Shown here: positions 25,400 to 33,698 of the stretch, one piece after another
Layout of the letters: each line of letters begins with the position of its first letter
Position numbering within the stretch: the first letter of the stretch is position 1
From: Aurantimonas sp965217685
GTDB taxonomy: Bacteria > Pseudomonadota > Alphaproteobacteria > Rhizobiales > Rhizobiaceae
Reading direction: 5' to 3'
DNA length: 64,000 bases
Assembly: GCA_965217685.1 (NCBI GenBank)
Contig: CBDCIZ010000003.1
Span: 2,914,001 to 2,978,000 of the forward strand
Program-made: the position numbers and the translations under genes
The notes under the pieces: generated by a model
The model's input: only the letters and a program-made list of their open reading frames with translations
What the model was told of the DNA's origin: nothing
Database searches by the model: none

Positions 25400-25743
25400 G
25401 GTTTCGGGGCCTTCTCGGCGGCCTGGATTGGGCCATTGTGGCAGGGTGCGCAGACGGGCTGCCAGTTGCTTCGACGCCAGAACAATTTCAGGTCGCCACG
25501 GTGCGGAATGCGGTGGTTCACGACGGTCGCGGGTGCGCCGCATCGCTCACATTTCGGATGCTTGGCGAGGAAGGTCACGCGGGCTTCGCGCCATTTCGTG
25601 CCATATCCACGCTGCGCAGCGCTGGGCCTGTTTGCGTCATGGCGGGCCTTTCGCGCGGTGTCGGCTTTGGCCTGGCATGCGCATCGAACGCCAGCCGAAA
25701 CACGATTGCCGCAGCCACAAATCCTTGGGGGTGCGAACGGCAT
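25396..25743 (-). CDS. HNH endonuclease
   Basis: A 115-residue HNH nuclease. It has an N-terminal zinc-binding set of cysteines (PRICGCGNRV, RCACQAKAD) and the HNH core with CERCGAPATVVNHRIPHRGD, LFWRRSNWQPVCAPCHN. Many HK97-type phages need an HNH protein next to terminase for packaging. Here it is far from terminase, between tail genes. A homing nuclease role is an alternative given the neighbouring DNA-binding repeat protein. Confidence 0.88.
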   Translation of the reverse strand: MPFAPPRICGCGNRVSAGVRCACQAKADTARKARHDANRPSAAQRGYGTKWREARVTFLAKHPKCERCGAPATVVNHRIPHRGDLKLFWRRSNWQPVCAPCHNGPIQAAEKAPKP

Positions 25744-25744
25744 A

Positions 25745-26338
25745 TCAAGCCGCCTTCCGGCGACGACCGCCGAAGACCGCTAGTGCCTGTTCGTCCAGCG
25801 AAAGCTCATCATGGCGCGTGCCGTTGTCGCTGCCCTCGCCGGAGCCGAAGCACATTTTGAGCATCTGAATTCGGCCATCGCGGGCGGCGAGGATTTCAGC
25901 GGGTGTTGCAGCCCATGCTTCTGCGGGTGTCCAGGCGAGCCATCCGGTAGCGATCTCGAAAAGCTGTTCGTGGAAGGCGTCGAACGTCATCGGCTTGCCT
26001 GTCGGCTTGGCCTGGGGTTTGCCATCGTCCTTCGGCGCTGGGCCGGCGAGGCTGACGACAAAGTCGACCAACGGCGCCTTGAGCGTGGCGACGACGTTTA
26101 GGACGCCACGTGCTTGGATGTCGGACAGAATGACGGGCATGGCAGTCGGGAAGTCGGCGCCCTCGTTGATCGTGTCGGCAATCGCTCGGGTGTCGCCTTC
26201 CATGATTTTGGCAATCAACGCGCCATAGTTCTCGTAACGCCGGGCAAGGCGAAGCGCGGCCCGCAACGTCGGGACCAGCTCGACGGAATGCCCGTCGAGC
26301 GTGATGTTGATCCGTTCGTTTGCGAGCCGCGATGTCAT
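25745..26338 (-). CDS. Putative tail assembly chaperone
   Basis: A 197-residue protein directly after the tail tube gene, the standard place for the tail assembly chaperone. It has RINITLDGHSVELVPTLRAA near the start and a helical C-terminus with FHEQLFEIATGWLAWTPAEA. No slippery-sequence frameshift product was identified. The assignment rests on position and general pattern. Confidence 0.65.
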   Translation of the reverse strand: MTSRLANERINITLDGHSVELVPTLRAALRLARRYENYGALIAKIMEGDTRAIADTINEGADFPTAMPVILSDIQARGVLNVVATLKAPLVDFVVSLAGPAPKDDGKPQAKPTGKPMTFDAFHEQLFEIATGWLAWTPAEAWAATPAEILAARDGRIQMLKMCFGSGEGSDNGTRHDELSLDEQALAVFGGRRRKAA

Positions 26339-26340
26339 GG

Positions 26341-26787
26341 TTATGCGGCCAGGACTTCGGTGACGTCGTCGGTCAGCTCAAGCGGGTATGCCAGCATGAC
26401 GACACTGTCGCCGATCGTCCGCTTGGACGACATGACGAGCGCCGGGAACATCACCTTGTCACCGTTGGCCAGCTCGCACTTGAACGCATACGTGCTGGCG
26501 TTGTCAGCCTCTGCGGCACGCATGGCGTCCTGGCCAAGATCGCCGGGAAGACGCGCGACCTTGATGGACACATTGCCCGCGTTGCGCGTGCCCTTGAGCT
26601 TGCGCACGCGGTTGTCGGCGCCGTAAACTTCGTAGCTAATCAGCTCGCTTTCGTCGCCGATGTCGCCATCGAAGCCGGTCACATCGTTGACCTCCACCCA
26701 TGCCGCAACGGCGGTCATGTCGCCGTCACGATCGCAGGTGCCGCCGATGAAGAACTTGGTCCGTTTGCTTGCCTGGTTGCTCATCAT
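26341..26787 (-). CDS. Phage tail tube protein
   Basis: A 148-residue protein that should form the tail tube. It shows the beta-rich pattern of siphophage tube proteins: KFFIGGTCDRDGDMTAVAAW, then ELISYEVYGADNRVRKLKGT and FPALVMSSKRTIGDSVVMLA. It lies directly after the capsid gene with a 4-nt overlap, without the usual head-tail connector genes between them; those are found 2 kb further on. Confidence 0.82.
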   Translation of the reverse strand: MMSNQASKRTKFFIGGTCDRDGDMTAVAAWVEVNDVTGFDGDIGDESELISYEVYGADNRVRKLKGTRNAGNVSIKVARLPGDLGQDAMRAAEADNASTYAFKCELANGDKVMFPALVMSSKRTIGDSVVMLAYPLELTDDVTEVLAA

Positions 26788-27947
26788 GCAACTCCCATGA
26801 ATTTGAAGGCCTCAGGCTTGCGCACGCCAGCGCCGACGCGGCGGCTGCCATGGAAGCGGGTCTGGCCTTCGGTGCGCATCGTCAGGCCGTCGCGAACGAC
26901 GTCGAGCTGCATGCGATCGAAGATCACGAAATTGCGGAAGTCGCCGAACGCGATCGAAACCGCGCCGGTCGCTTCGTCAGGCATCTCGGGAACCTCAAGA
27001 ACGGGGCGACCGAAGATCGTGTTCGGGTTGCCGTTCGTCAGGGCGTTCTGCCAGAGCGGCTGGCCATTGGCGTCGGTGAGACCGCGAACGGCGCCGATGG
27101 TGGTCCGATTCATTGCGAAGACGCCGTTGGCCGCATAGGCGCCCTTGAGCGCGTGATACAACTTGACGAAATCGGCATAGGTGACGGACGCGCCCGCCAT
27201 ATCGATCTGCTCGACGTCGGTGTTCTTGAGGAGGCCGAAAGGCTTCTTTACGCCATCGCCGTTCACGAACGCGGCGGACTCGATGCGGCCGAATTCTTCG
27301 GCGAAGTCGGAGCGAAGCTCAGCGTCCATATCGAACGCGGAGTCGGCGAGGAGCTGGTTCGATACGTCCACATACGTCGCGATCTCGTGAACCTGGAATT
27401 CCTGCTCGCCGTAGCTCGGCTGGGTGCCGGTGCGGGTCTCGGTCTCACCCACCCATTTTCCGTTCATCGTGCCGGTGCGCTTTGGCATCTTCACCATCGC
27501 GGCGGACACGTTGATGACGCGCGAGACCGAACGGAGCGCCGAAAACTCGACGATGTCCTTCGAAAGTTCGGCGATGAACTGCTCGGGGGCCAAATAGCCG
27601 CCATCCATGTCGACCGAACGGGTGAGCGACTTGGTCTCATCTGCCGACAGGTGGTTCGAACCACGCCGGACGTAGATGTCGAACGCCTTGCGCTCGATCG
27701 CAGTTTCATCGCTCTTGGTCTCGACGACGGTGCCCGGACGATTGAGCTTGGCCTCCACCTTGTCGAGACGATCGGCGCTCTTCTTTTCGAGCGCGGTGAT
27801 GCGGTCGTCGACGGTCTTCGTCAGGTCGCCGAGCGCCTTGGTGACGATGGCGTTGTCGCCGTCGTCACCCTCGGAGCCGATGGTGATATCGGCTTCCTTC
27901 AGCTCGATTGGTTCGGCGTTTGCGAACGCCTTGAGAGAGTAGTTCAT
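26784..27947 (-). CDS. HK97-family major capsid protein
   Basis: A 387-residue capsid protein with an N-terminal charged coiled-coil delta domain of about 100 residues (DLTKTVDDRITALEKKSADR) that the prohead protease should remove. The HK97 fold follows: GGYLAPEQFIAELSKDIVEF, MPKRTGTMNGKWVGE, and AFGDFRNFVIFDRMQLDVVR near the C-terminus. Coupled by 4-nt overlaps to the protease and the tail tube genes. Confidence 0.95.
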   Translation of the reverse strand: MNYSLKAFANAEPIELKEADITIGSEGDDGDNAIVTKALGDLTKTVDDRITALEKKSADRLDKVEAKLNRPGTVVETKSDETAIERKAFDIYVRRGSNHLSADETKSLTRSVDMDGGYLAPEQFIAELSKDIVEFSALRSVSRVINVSAAMVKMPKRTGTMNGKWVGETETRTGTQPSYGEQEFQVHEIATYVDVSNQLLADSAFDMDAELRSDFAEEFGRIESAAFVNGDGVKKPFGLLKNTDVEQIDMAGASVTYADFVKLYHALKGAYAANGVFAMNRTTIGAVRGLTDANGQPLWQNALTNGNPNTIFGRPVLEVPEMPDEATGAVSIAFGDFRNFVIFDRMQLDVVRDGLTMRTEGQTRFHGSRRVGAGVRKPEAFKFMGVA

Positions 27948-28486
27948 GCGGTTGCTGTCCTTTCTGACGAGCGGGTAAGCGCCAGCGCGGCGCGCTGGAT
28001 TGCTTCGGCGTTGCGGATTGCGGTGGCCACGGATTTGCGTTGCCGAAGACGCGCGCCGGGGTGTGAGGGGATGGAGACGAGGCTGATTTCGACAAGTTCG
28101 AGCGCGGTGATCGTGCGGCCGCCACGGTCGCGCGTGGCGGTGTTTGCCTTGCGGACCATCTGCTTTTTCGTTGAGAAACCGATCGATAAGCCGCCAAGCG
28201 CGCCGGCTTTTACCAAGGCGTTGACGCGGCGGGCGTCGGGAACGTCATCGATCAAAAGGCGACCCTTGACGGTCAGGCCTTCGTCGATCTCTTCCACATG
28301 CGTCCAGACGCCAATCACCTTGCGGGGATCATGGGAGTCCAACATTGGAACCGGGAGTGCAGTGCCGGCGAAGGCGCCCTTCGTGATCATGTCGCCGACG
28401 CGATCGGGCGTGCCGAAGGGCCATGCAAGGCCTTCGATTAATCCTTCGTCGTCGACGCTTAGCGCAGCTTTGGTCTCGAAAATCAT
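27944..28486 (-). CDS. HK97-family prohead protease
   Basis: A 180-residue serine protease that processes the capsid. The catalytic histidine is in MLDSHDPRKVIGVW and the serine in LGGLSIGFSTKKQ, both conserved in the family. It begins MIFETKAALSVDDEGLIEGL. It overlaps the capsid gene by 4 nt. Confidence 0.95.
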   Translation of the reverse strand: MIFETKAALSVDDEGLIEGLAWPFGTPDRVGDMITKGAFAGTALPVPMLDSHDPRKVIGVWTHVEEIDEGLTVKGRLLIDDVPDARRVNALVKAGALGGLSIGFSTKKQMVRKANTATRDRGGRTITALELVEISLVSIPSHPGARLRQRKSVATAIRNAEAIQRAALALTRSSERTATA

Positions 28487-28806
28487 GCTGCTACCTCGGG
28501 ACCGGACGCCGGTCCGAAATAGACGGCAGACAGAACGTCGACGGCGAGGGCCATCGTCTCGGCGATCGGCCGCATTGGCACGTATGCCTTCGTCAGCGCA
28601 GCGGCTTCCTGGGGATCGAGACCGCCGCCGATCAGTGCCAGGCGGATCGTTTCGGTGATGTCGGCATAAGCGAAAGTGCCATTGAAAACGCGGGCGCAGA
28701 TGGCGCCAATGCCGGCGCCGGTGACGCGCTCAAGCTCGACGATCTGATCGCCGCCGAGTGCAAATTCATGTTCGGCATCGCCGAAGAAAGCGCGGTGCGG
28801 GGTCAT
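28483..28806 (-). CDS. GTA-gp10-like tail assembly chaperone
   Basis: A 107-residue protein close to gene transfer agent gp10 (phage_TAC_11 type): HRAFFGDAEHEFALGGDQIV, LERVTGAGIGAICARVF and ETIRLALIGGGLDPQEAAAL. In GTAs and related phages this gene sits after the tail tube. Here it lies between portal and protease, which is unusual, and the element then has two chaperone-type genes. It overlaps both neighbours by 4 nt. Confidence 0.8.
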   Translation of the reverse strand: MTPHRAFFGDAEHEFALGGDQIVELERVTGAGIGAICARVFNGTFAYADITETIRLALIGGGLDPQEAAALTKAYVPMRPIAETMALAVDVLSAVYFGPASGPEVAA

Positions 28807-30050
28807 GCCTGGGTGTCCTGTTTCGCGGGATTGTTACTCACGTTCGGCGCCGCACCTGGGGTCGTATGCGGGCTATCAAGCCGGTCGCCATCGGTATGTG
28901 CCGGGAGACCAAGTTCGCGCCGCGCATCGTTCGCGGTGAAGACGCCAGCGCTGCGCAGCTTCGCAATCCGGTCGGTACGCGCGGCGGTGTCGACGGCGAC
29001 CAAGGCGCCGGTGTCGAATTCGATCGCGTGATCGTCGCGCTCGTCATCGCTCAAGAGGGCGCGGCCAAATTCATCGGTGAAGGTCGAAAGCCAAGGCGCC
29101 AAAGTGAACGTGACGAACTGCCGACCTTGCTGTTCTGTGTTCGAGAAAGTGCCGCCCGAAAGCTCGAAAAGCATCGTCGCGGGCACGCCGAATGCGCGGG
29201 CAATCTCGACCGTCTGCTCTTTGCGCAGCTCGACAAACTGCGCATCGACGCTGGAAAACGTGAGCGGGTTGAATGTCGCGCCATCATGAAGGATCGGCGT
29301 CTTGCCGCCATTCTCGGCGCCTTCCTGCGCAGCGCGCCATCCGGCGCCCATGCGCCGGATCGCTTCCTCCCCGACGTTCCCAGGGACTTCGATCACGCCA
29401 GCGGGCCGGGCAGAAACGCCGAACAGTTTCGCGGCGCGGGCTTCCATGACGATTGCGAGCCCGATGGCTTCGCGTGCCAGGGCGATCGGCGAGACGCCGG
29501 TGACGCCGTCAAAGCTTACGGGGGCCGGGATGTGGATCACGTCGCGCGGGTCGAGGATGCGGGACTTGTCGGCGGTCGAGCGGTAGATCGCCTCGCCGGT
29601 CATCGGGTCGAGCTGTATCGATACGGCGTGCGGATCGATCCTGACGATCTCGATGACGCGACCATTCACGCGGTTCGCGAAGGCAACGCCGTTTCCGTGC
29701 AGCAAGGCGTCGAGGGCAAGGCGCTGGCGAAGGGCGCCGGCTGAGACGCGATCGTTCGCAGCGGTGGCCACAAGGCGCGCGGCTGGGTGATCGATCGCGG
29801 TTTCCTTCGATCCGTCGACGGTGCGGACGATCCTTGCGGGTAGGGTGCCGATGGCGCCTGCGATCAAGTTCACCGCTGCGGCGACGGCAGGAACGCGCAT
29901 GGCGGTCTGTGCATTGACGACGACGTTGCTCAGGGTCGCGGGTGCAAGGAAAGCGTCGAGCCCCCAGTTGTCATAGGTCACGACGGCGCTCTTCTGCTCA
30001 GGGGCGGAAAAGAGCTTAGCGACCGATGATTTCAGGATTTCGAATGCCAC
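28803..30050 (-). CDS. HK97-family portal protein
   Basis: A 415-residue portal that forms the DNA entry ring. Typical elements are AVAAAVNLIAGAIGTLPARI, ALDALLHGNGVAFANRVNGR, and the conserved GVPATMLFELSGGTFSNTEQ. Start is GTG at 30050. It is the first gene of the long leftward structural operon. The C-terminal tail is disordered and proline/asparagine-rich. Confidence 0.95.
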   Translation of the reverse strand: MAFEILKSSVAKLFSAPEQKSAVVTYDNWGLDAFLAPATLSNVVVNAQTAMRVPAVAAAVNLIAGAIGTLPARIVRTVDGSKETAIDHPAARLVATAANDRVSAGALRQRLALDALLHGNGVAFANRVNGRVIEIVRIDPHAVSIQLDPMTGEAIYRSTADKSRILDPRDVIHIPAPVSFDGVTGVSPIALAREAIGLAIVMEARAAKLFGVSARPAGVIEVPGNVGEEAIRRMGAGWRAAQEGAENGGKTPILHDGATFNPLTFSSVDAQFVELRKEQTVEIARAFGVPATMLFELSGGTFSNTEQQGRQFVTFTLAPWLSTFTDEFGRALLSDDERDDHAIEFDTGALVAVDTAARTDRIAKLRSAGVFTANDARRELGLPAHTDGDRLDSPHTTPGAAPNVSNNPAKQDTQA

Positions 30051-30058
30051 GATGTATC

Positions 30059-30077
30059 CACAAATTCTTGACTTGTG
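30059..30077 (-). promoter_or_regulatory. Possible operator ahead of the structural operon
   Basis: The dyad CACAA/TTGTG with a 9-nt centre lies 9 bp upstream of the portal start, within the only gap of the operon. A leftward promoter is likely here, but the hexamers are weak. This is the natural place for a switch controlling late genes. Confidence 0.3.
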
Positions 30078-30138
30078 AATATTGTCTCATGGTGGACTTA
30101 GTGACGCAAGCTAATAATCCTAGGCAATAGGATTTATT

Positions 30139-31791
30139 TCACCTTTTGATAATCGGCTTTGCCAAGATGGGCGCGGCACTGGAAAAGTCGATCCGCTCGA
30201 TCGCTGCCTTCATGGCCTCGATCATGGTGACGTGTTGCTCTGCAATGTAGATCCCCGCGACGCTTTGGTCAGCATGGCCGGTGATGAGATCGGACACGTC
30301 GCGCGGCGCGCCGGAACGGGCCATTGCGGTCTTCATCGTGTGCCTAAAGCTGTGGAAGACTTTGCGCTTATCGATGATCCCGACTTCGGCCATGTAGGTT
30401 CGCAGGAACCATCGATTTATCTTGTCGTCAGGAAACCAATCCCAAAATAGCAGGTCACGCCCTTCGGCCTTTAGTCGATCGATATACGCAAGCAAGCCGA
30501 GTTTAATCAGTGTCGAGTGAACCGGGACGATCCGCTTCGACCGAAGGTTCTTCGATGCGTCTTCGAAATTAAAGGCGAGGATGCCACCCTCCTCGTAAAC
30601 GTCCGATAGCTTCAGCCGACGTATTTCGCTCGACGAGCGGGCACCGCTTAGCAGGGCGAGTAACATCGCCCAATGCCGGCTGTCGAAGTCCTTCGGGTCT
30701 TCGAAGAACGGTGCCGCGAAGATGCGTCCAAGGTCTTCAACCGAGAAGGGAACGCGCGTCGGCTCGACGTAGCCTCTACCCTCATTGATCTTCACGCCGT
30801 CAGCCGGGTTTGACATGACAAAGCCGTTTGAAAGCGCCCATGCGAAGATCGAACGCACATGCGAAAGCCACTTCTCATTGATCGTTTTCGTCGCCAAGGT
30901 CGGATAGGGTTCCTTGCGCTTGGTGTTCGCATCGATCGCCTGTCGGATCGACATGCCGGGGAAACGCTGGCGATAGCGGTTCGGTGTCTTCAAAAGCGCG
31001 GCCTTGAAGGCGACCATATCGTCGCGGCTGATTGATGCGGCGGGCATATCGGCGCCGACAAACTCGCCAAGCATCCGAACCGAAACTTCATGTTCCCATC
31101 GGGTGTTATCATTCATGGTCCGCCCGCCCGCATTGCGCTCTTCATGGAAGAGCGTGAGCATGTTGGCGAGCGTCTTGCCACGGGACTTACGCCGCGACGC
31201 TTCGACGATCGGCTCTTCGGGCGCGGGGCGCAATAAAACGCTCTTCGGCTCGCCCTCGTTCGCCCTGCCCTCGCTTCGCTCTTCGAAGCGTGCCATCGCG
31301 TCTAGCTGAACTTCAGCGAGCGCCCGGAGGAGGTCGCGGCGATCGTTCGGGCGCATATCGGCCTTGATTTTTCCTTCGGAAATGAAGCGATCGGCCGCGT
31401 AGCCGATCGCAGCTTCAGCCTCTTCGCCTTCGATCCGGCCGGTCGCGACGAGGCGCATAAGGGCGATTCGCGGCTTCATGAAGAAGGTCTTCATTTCGTC
31501 CGTCATCGCGGGGTCGTGAAAAATCCGCTCATTCATGTCCGTCTCAATTTCATGTTCATAATGAAGCCGGGCGAGTTCGCGAACGTTCGGTCTGCCATCG
31601 GCGATGAACGCGCGGGCCGCGTCGAGTTCGCGATTGAACTTGTCGACGATGAGCGGTGCCCGCCTCTTCGCTACCTTTCGATCGGCGTCGATCCGCTCGC
31701 ATAATTCGGTCTTGTCGAAGTGCGAGCGAAGCTCTTTCGGGATCGAAATTCGAACTTCCCATTTGCCCCGCCGGAACCGCAGATAATCCAT
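30139..31791 (-). CDS. int: Tyrosine integrase of the prophage-like element
   Basis: A 550-residue site-specific recombinase, longer than the usual 350-450. The N-terminus has the DUF6538-like start MDYLRFRRGKWEVRISIPKE, followed by a core-binding domain. Catalytic residues are visible: arginine in LSGARSSSEIRRL, the H-x-x-R set in VFHSFRHTMKTAM and LITGHADQSVAG, and nucleophile Tyr515 in VAGIYIAEQH. It lies 134 bp from attR and should act on the tRNA-Ser 3' end. All catalytic residues are intact, so excision may still occur. Confidence 0.94.
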   Translation of the reverse strand: MDYLRFRRGKWEVRISIPKELRSHFDKTELCERIDADRKVAKRRAPLIVDKFNRELDAARAFIADGRPNVRELARLHYEHEIETDMNERIFHDPAMTDEMKTFFMKPRIALMRLVATGRIEGEEAEAAIGYAADRFISEGKIKADMRPNDRRDLLRALAEVQLDAMARFEERSEGRANEGEPKSVLLRPAPEEPIVEASRRKSRGKTLANMLTLFHEERNAGGRTMNDNTRWEHEVSVRMLGEFVGADMPAASISRDDMVAFKAALLKTPNRYRQRFPGMSIRQAIDANTKRKEPYPTLATKTINEKWLSHVRSIFAWALSNGFVMSNPADGVKINEGRGYVEPTRVPFSVEDLGRIFAAPFFEDPKDFDSRHWAMLLALLSGARSSSEIRRLKLSDVYEEGGILAFNFEDASKNLRSKRIVPVHSTLIKLGLLAYIDRLKAEGRDLLFWDWFPDDKINRWFLRTYMAEVGIIDKRKVFHSFRHTMKTAMARSGAPRDVSDLITGHADQSVAGIYIAEQHVTMIEAMKAAIERIDFSSAAPILAKPIIKR

Positions 31792-31814
31792 GCCGTAGCC
31801 CTATCGAAAATGGT

Positions 31815-31849
31815 GTGCCCAGAGCAATTCTGGGCAACGCGCTGGGCAC
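31815..31849. repeat. Integrase arm-type repeats, right end
   Basis: GTGCCCA at 31815-31821 (inverted), TGGGCAA at 31831-31837 and TGGGCAC at 31843-31849. The last two are spaced 12 bp, like the pair near attL. They lie between the integrase start and attR. Confidence 0.6.
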
Positions 31850-31924
31850 AAGCTAGGGCCTGAAGGGGTTGTAGGGCAAGGGATTGCCGAGAAAATAATG
31901 CTTTGGGAAAGGACGAAAATCTAC

Positions 31925-31941
31925 TCTCCCCCTCTCCGCCA
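31925..31941 (+). repeat. attR core, 17-bp direct repeat
   Basis: Exact copy of the tRNA-Ser(CGA) 3' end found at 14537-14553. It marks the right boundary of the integrated element. Confidence 0.92.
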
Positions 31942-32545
31942 TCGCTCTGCTCCAAGTTGCCGAGAAAAGAAGCCTCTGTCGCCTTGGGCGGTGCAATGTC
32001 ACCAATTATGCACATTCTTGGCCGTGGCTTTGCGCATCAACATGTCATGTGATGGTGCCATTTCTTCCAATCCTTACGAACGATGACTGCCGGAAACCTT
32101 TCCAACCGACCGTTGACGTCGGGGTTTGCTGAAGTGGATCGTCGCGTCGCTATTGGCGGCTGTCCCCAACTCGTCCTACCGGCCCCTCGATCAATTCTCA
32201 GCCACACCGTGCCGTGGGAGGGGGCTGTTGCGATCCCCCAGTCGGGTGTCGGACACCTGGCCCGCCGTCGGGCCGATTGGGTCTGGGCGGGGCGGGCACG
32301 TTGCTCATGGCGATGTAACGTTCAGGCCATGTTCAGCGAAGAACCGTCAGCGTTGTGTGATGAGCACGAACACAATGACCATATCGGCGGGTGTCACCGC
32401 GCCGGAAAGACCCGACGCTCGTCGAAGCGGTGGGTCGGTCGATCGAGACGGCACCGGCATTTTCCGCAAGTCGGAGTCGCAAGGATGCGTCTCGGCCGGC
32501 GAAGCGCCGGTCGCTTCGGCATATGATAGTGACGCGGAGGATCCA
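31942..32545. other. Intergenic region right of the prophage
   Basis: About 600 nt of host DNA that would follow tRNA-Ser(CGA) directly without the insertion. Open frames on the plus strand extend through it but lack ribosome binding sites and recognizable content. I see no gene. Confidence 0.5.
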
Positions 32546-33697
32546 ATGGGTGGAACGAGGGGGCTCATGACCGAGAAGACGACGAGCCGACGGCGACTTG
32601 GCGTGGGCGTGTCGGCAACCGGCTGGCTGGCCGCCGCACTCTTGTTCAGCGGCGCCGCGACGCCGCCCGCAGCGTTGGCGAAAAATTTCGCGCAAAACAC
32701 GGTGCAAAAACGAGCCGAGGTGCCCCAAGGCACGGACTCGGTTGCGGCACCTGGCAAGCGCCTGGTGCCCGCGGCGGCAGGCGTAGCGGTTTCTGCCCCC
32801 GATCCGCGCGCGACCAAGGGCAAGGCCGAAACGCCGGCCCCGAAGTCCGGCACAGAGAAGACCGCTGCGGTCGAGGGCGCTGATAACCTGCCGGAGCGGG
32901 CCGACCCGAAGATCGCGAAACTGTTCGAACCCGCTGCGGCATCGCAGACTGTGACACTCGACAATTCCGCCTACGCCGACATCCTGTCGAAAGTCATCGA
33001 GGAACGGCCCGAAGAACTGACTCTGGTCCGCTACGGTGCCGCGACCGACGCCGATAAGGAAGCCCTCAAAAAGCAGATCGCCGGTTGGGAAGCGGTCGAC
33101 CCGACCAAGCTGACCCGCGATCAGAAATTCGTCTATTTCGTCAATCTCTACAATGCCGTGACATTGGACGTCGTCCTCGACCACTATCCGGTGAAGACGA
33201 TTCGCGACATCAAGATTGAAAAGCCCGCCCAAGGCCTCTTCGCCTCGCTGTCGGGCGCTTTTACCATTGGCCCGTGGTCGGACAAACTGGTCAAGGTGAA
33301 CGGCACGGAGCTGTCGCTCGACGACATCGAGCATTCGATCCTGCGGCCGATGGGCGACAATCGCGTCCACTACGCCATCAATTGCGCGTCGGTCGGCTGT
33401 CCGAACCTCAAGGCGGCACCCTGGACGACCGACACCCTCGACGAGGACCTCAACGCCGCCGCGACCGCCTATATCGGCAGCAAGCGGGGCATGCAAACGA
33501 GCGCGGCGACCGACGGGCTGCTTCTGTCGAAGATCTACAGCTGGTTTCAGGTCGACTTCGGCGGCTCGGAGGCTGGCGTCATCGACCATCTGCGCAAATA
33601 TGCGCCGGCCAAGGACAAGGATCTTCTGAAGCACACGCCGCGAATCACCGGCTATCGCTACGACTGGAGTCTCAACGACGCCAGGACGCTCGGCTGA
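32546..33697 (+). CDS. Exported DUF547 protein
   Basis: A 383-residue protein starting at ATG 32546, chosen for the GGAGG 5 nt upstream (ATG 32567 is an alternative). It has a twin-arginine-like N-terminus (TTSRRRLGVGVSATGWLAAA) ending in PAALA, so it is exported. A low-complexity Ala/Pro linker follows, then the DUF547 domain: RDQKFVYFVNLYNAVTLDVV, VHYAINCASVGCPNL and LLLSKIYSWFQVDFGG. The conserved Cys and His suggest a papain-like or transglutaminase-related fold, but the activity is unknown. Confidence 0.88.
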   Translation: MGGTRGLMTEKTTSRRRLGVGVSATGWLAAALLFSGAATPPAALAKNFAQNTVQKRAEVPQGTDSVAAPGKRLVPAAAGVAVSAPDPRATKGKAETPAPKSGTEKTAAVEGADNLPERADPKIAKLFEPAAASQTVTLDNSAYADILSKVIEERPEELTLVRYGAATDADKEALKKQIAGWEAVDPTKLTRDQKFVYFVNLYNAVTLDVVLDHYPVKTIRDIKIEKPAQGLFASLSGAFTIGPWSDKLVKVNGTELSLDDIEHSILRPMGDNRVHYAINCASVGCPNLKAAPWTTDTLDEDLNAAATAYIGSKRGMQTSAATDGLLLSKIYSWFQVDFGGSEAGVIDHLRKYAPAKDKDLLKHTPRITGYRYDWSLNDARTLG

Positions 33698-33698
33698 C

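Larger units (their letters stand above)
14537..31941 (-). mobile_element. 17.4-kb prophage-like element integrated at tRNA-Ser(CGA)
   Basis: It is bounded by a 17-bp direct repeat of the tRNA 3' end. A tyrosine integrase lies at the right end, transcribed inward, followed by a long leftward operon of siphovirus-type head, tail and packaging genes. The order in the direction of transcription is portal, GTA-gp10-like, protease, capsid, tail tube, tail chaperone, HNH, minor tail protein, repeat protein, connector, gp10, DUF3168, adaptor, TerS, TerL, tape measure. I see no tail-tip or fibre, lysis cassette, replication gene or repressor. Most genes overlap by 1-4 nt and all structural frames are intact. 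It is either a reduced prophage or a satellite. Confidence 0.9.
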
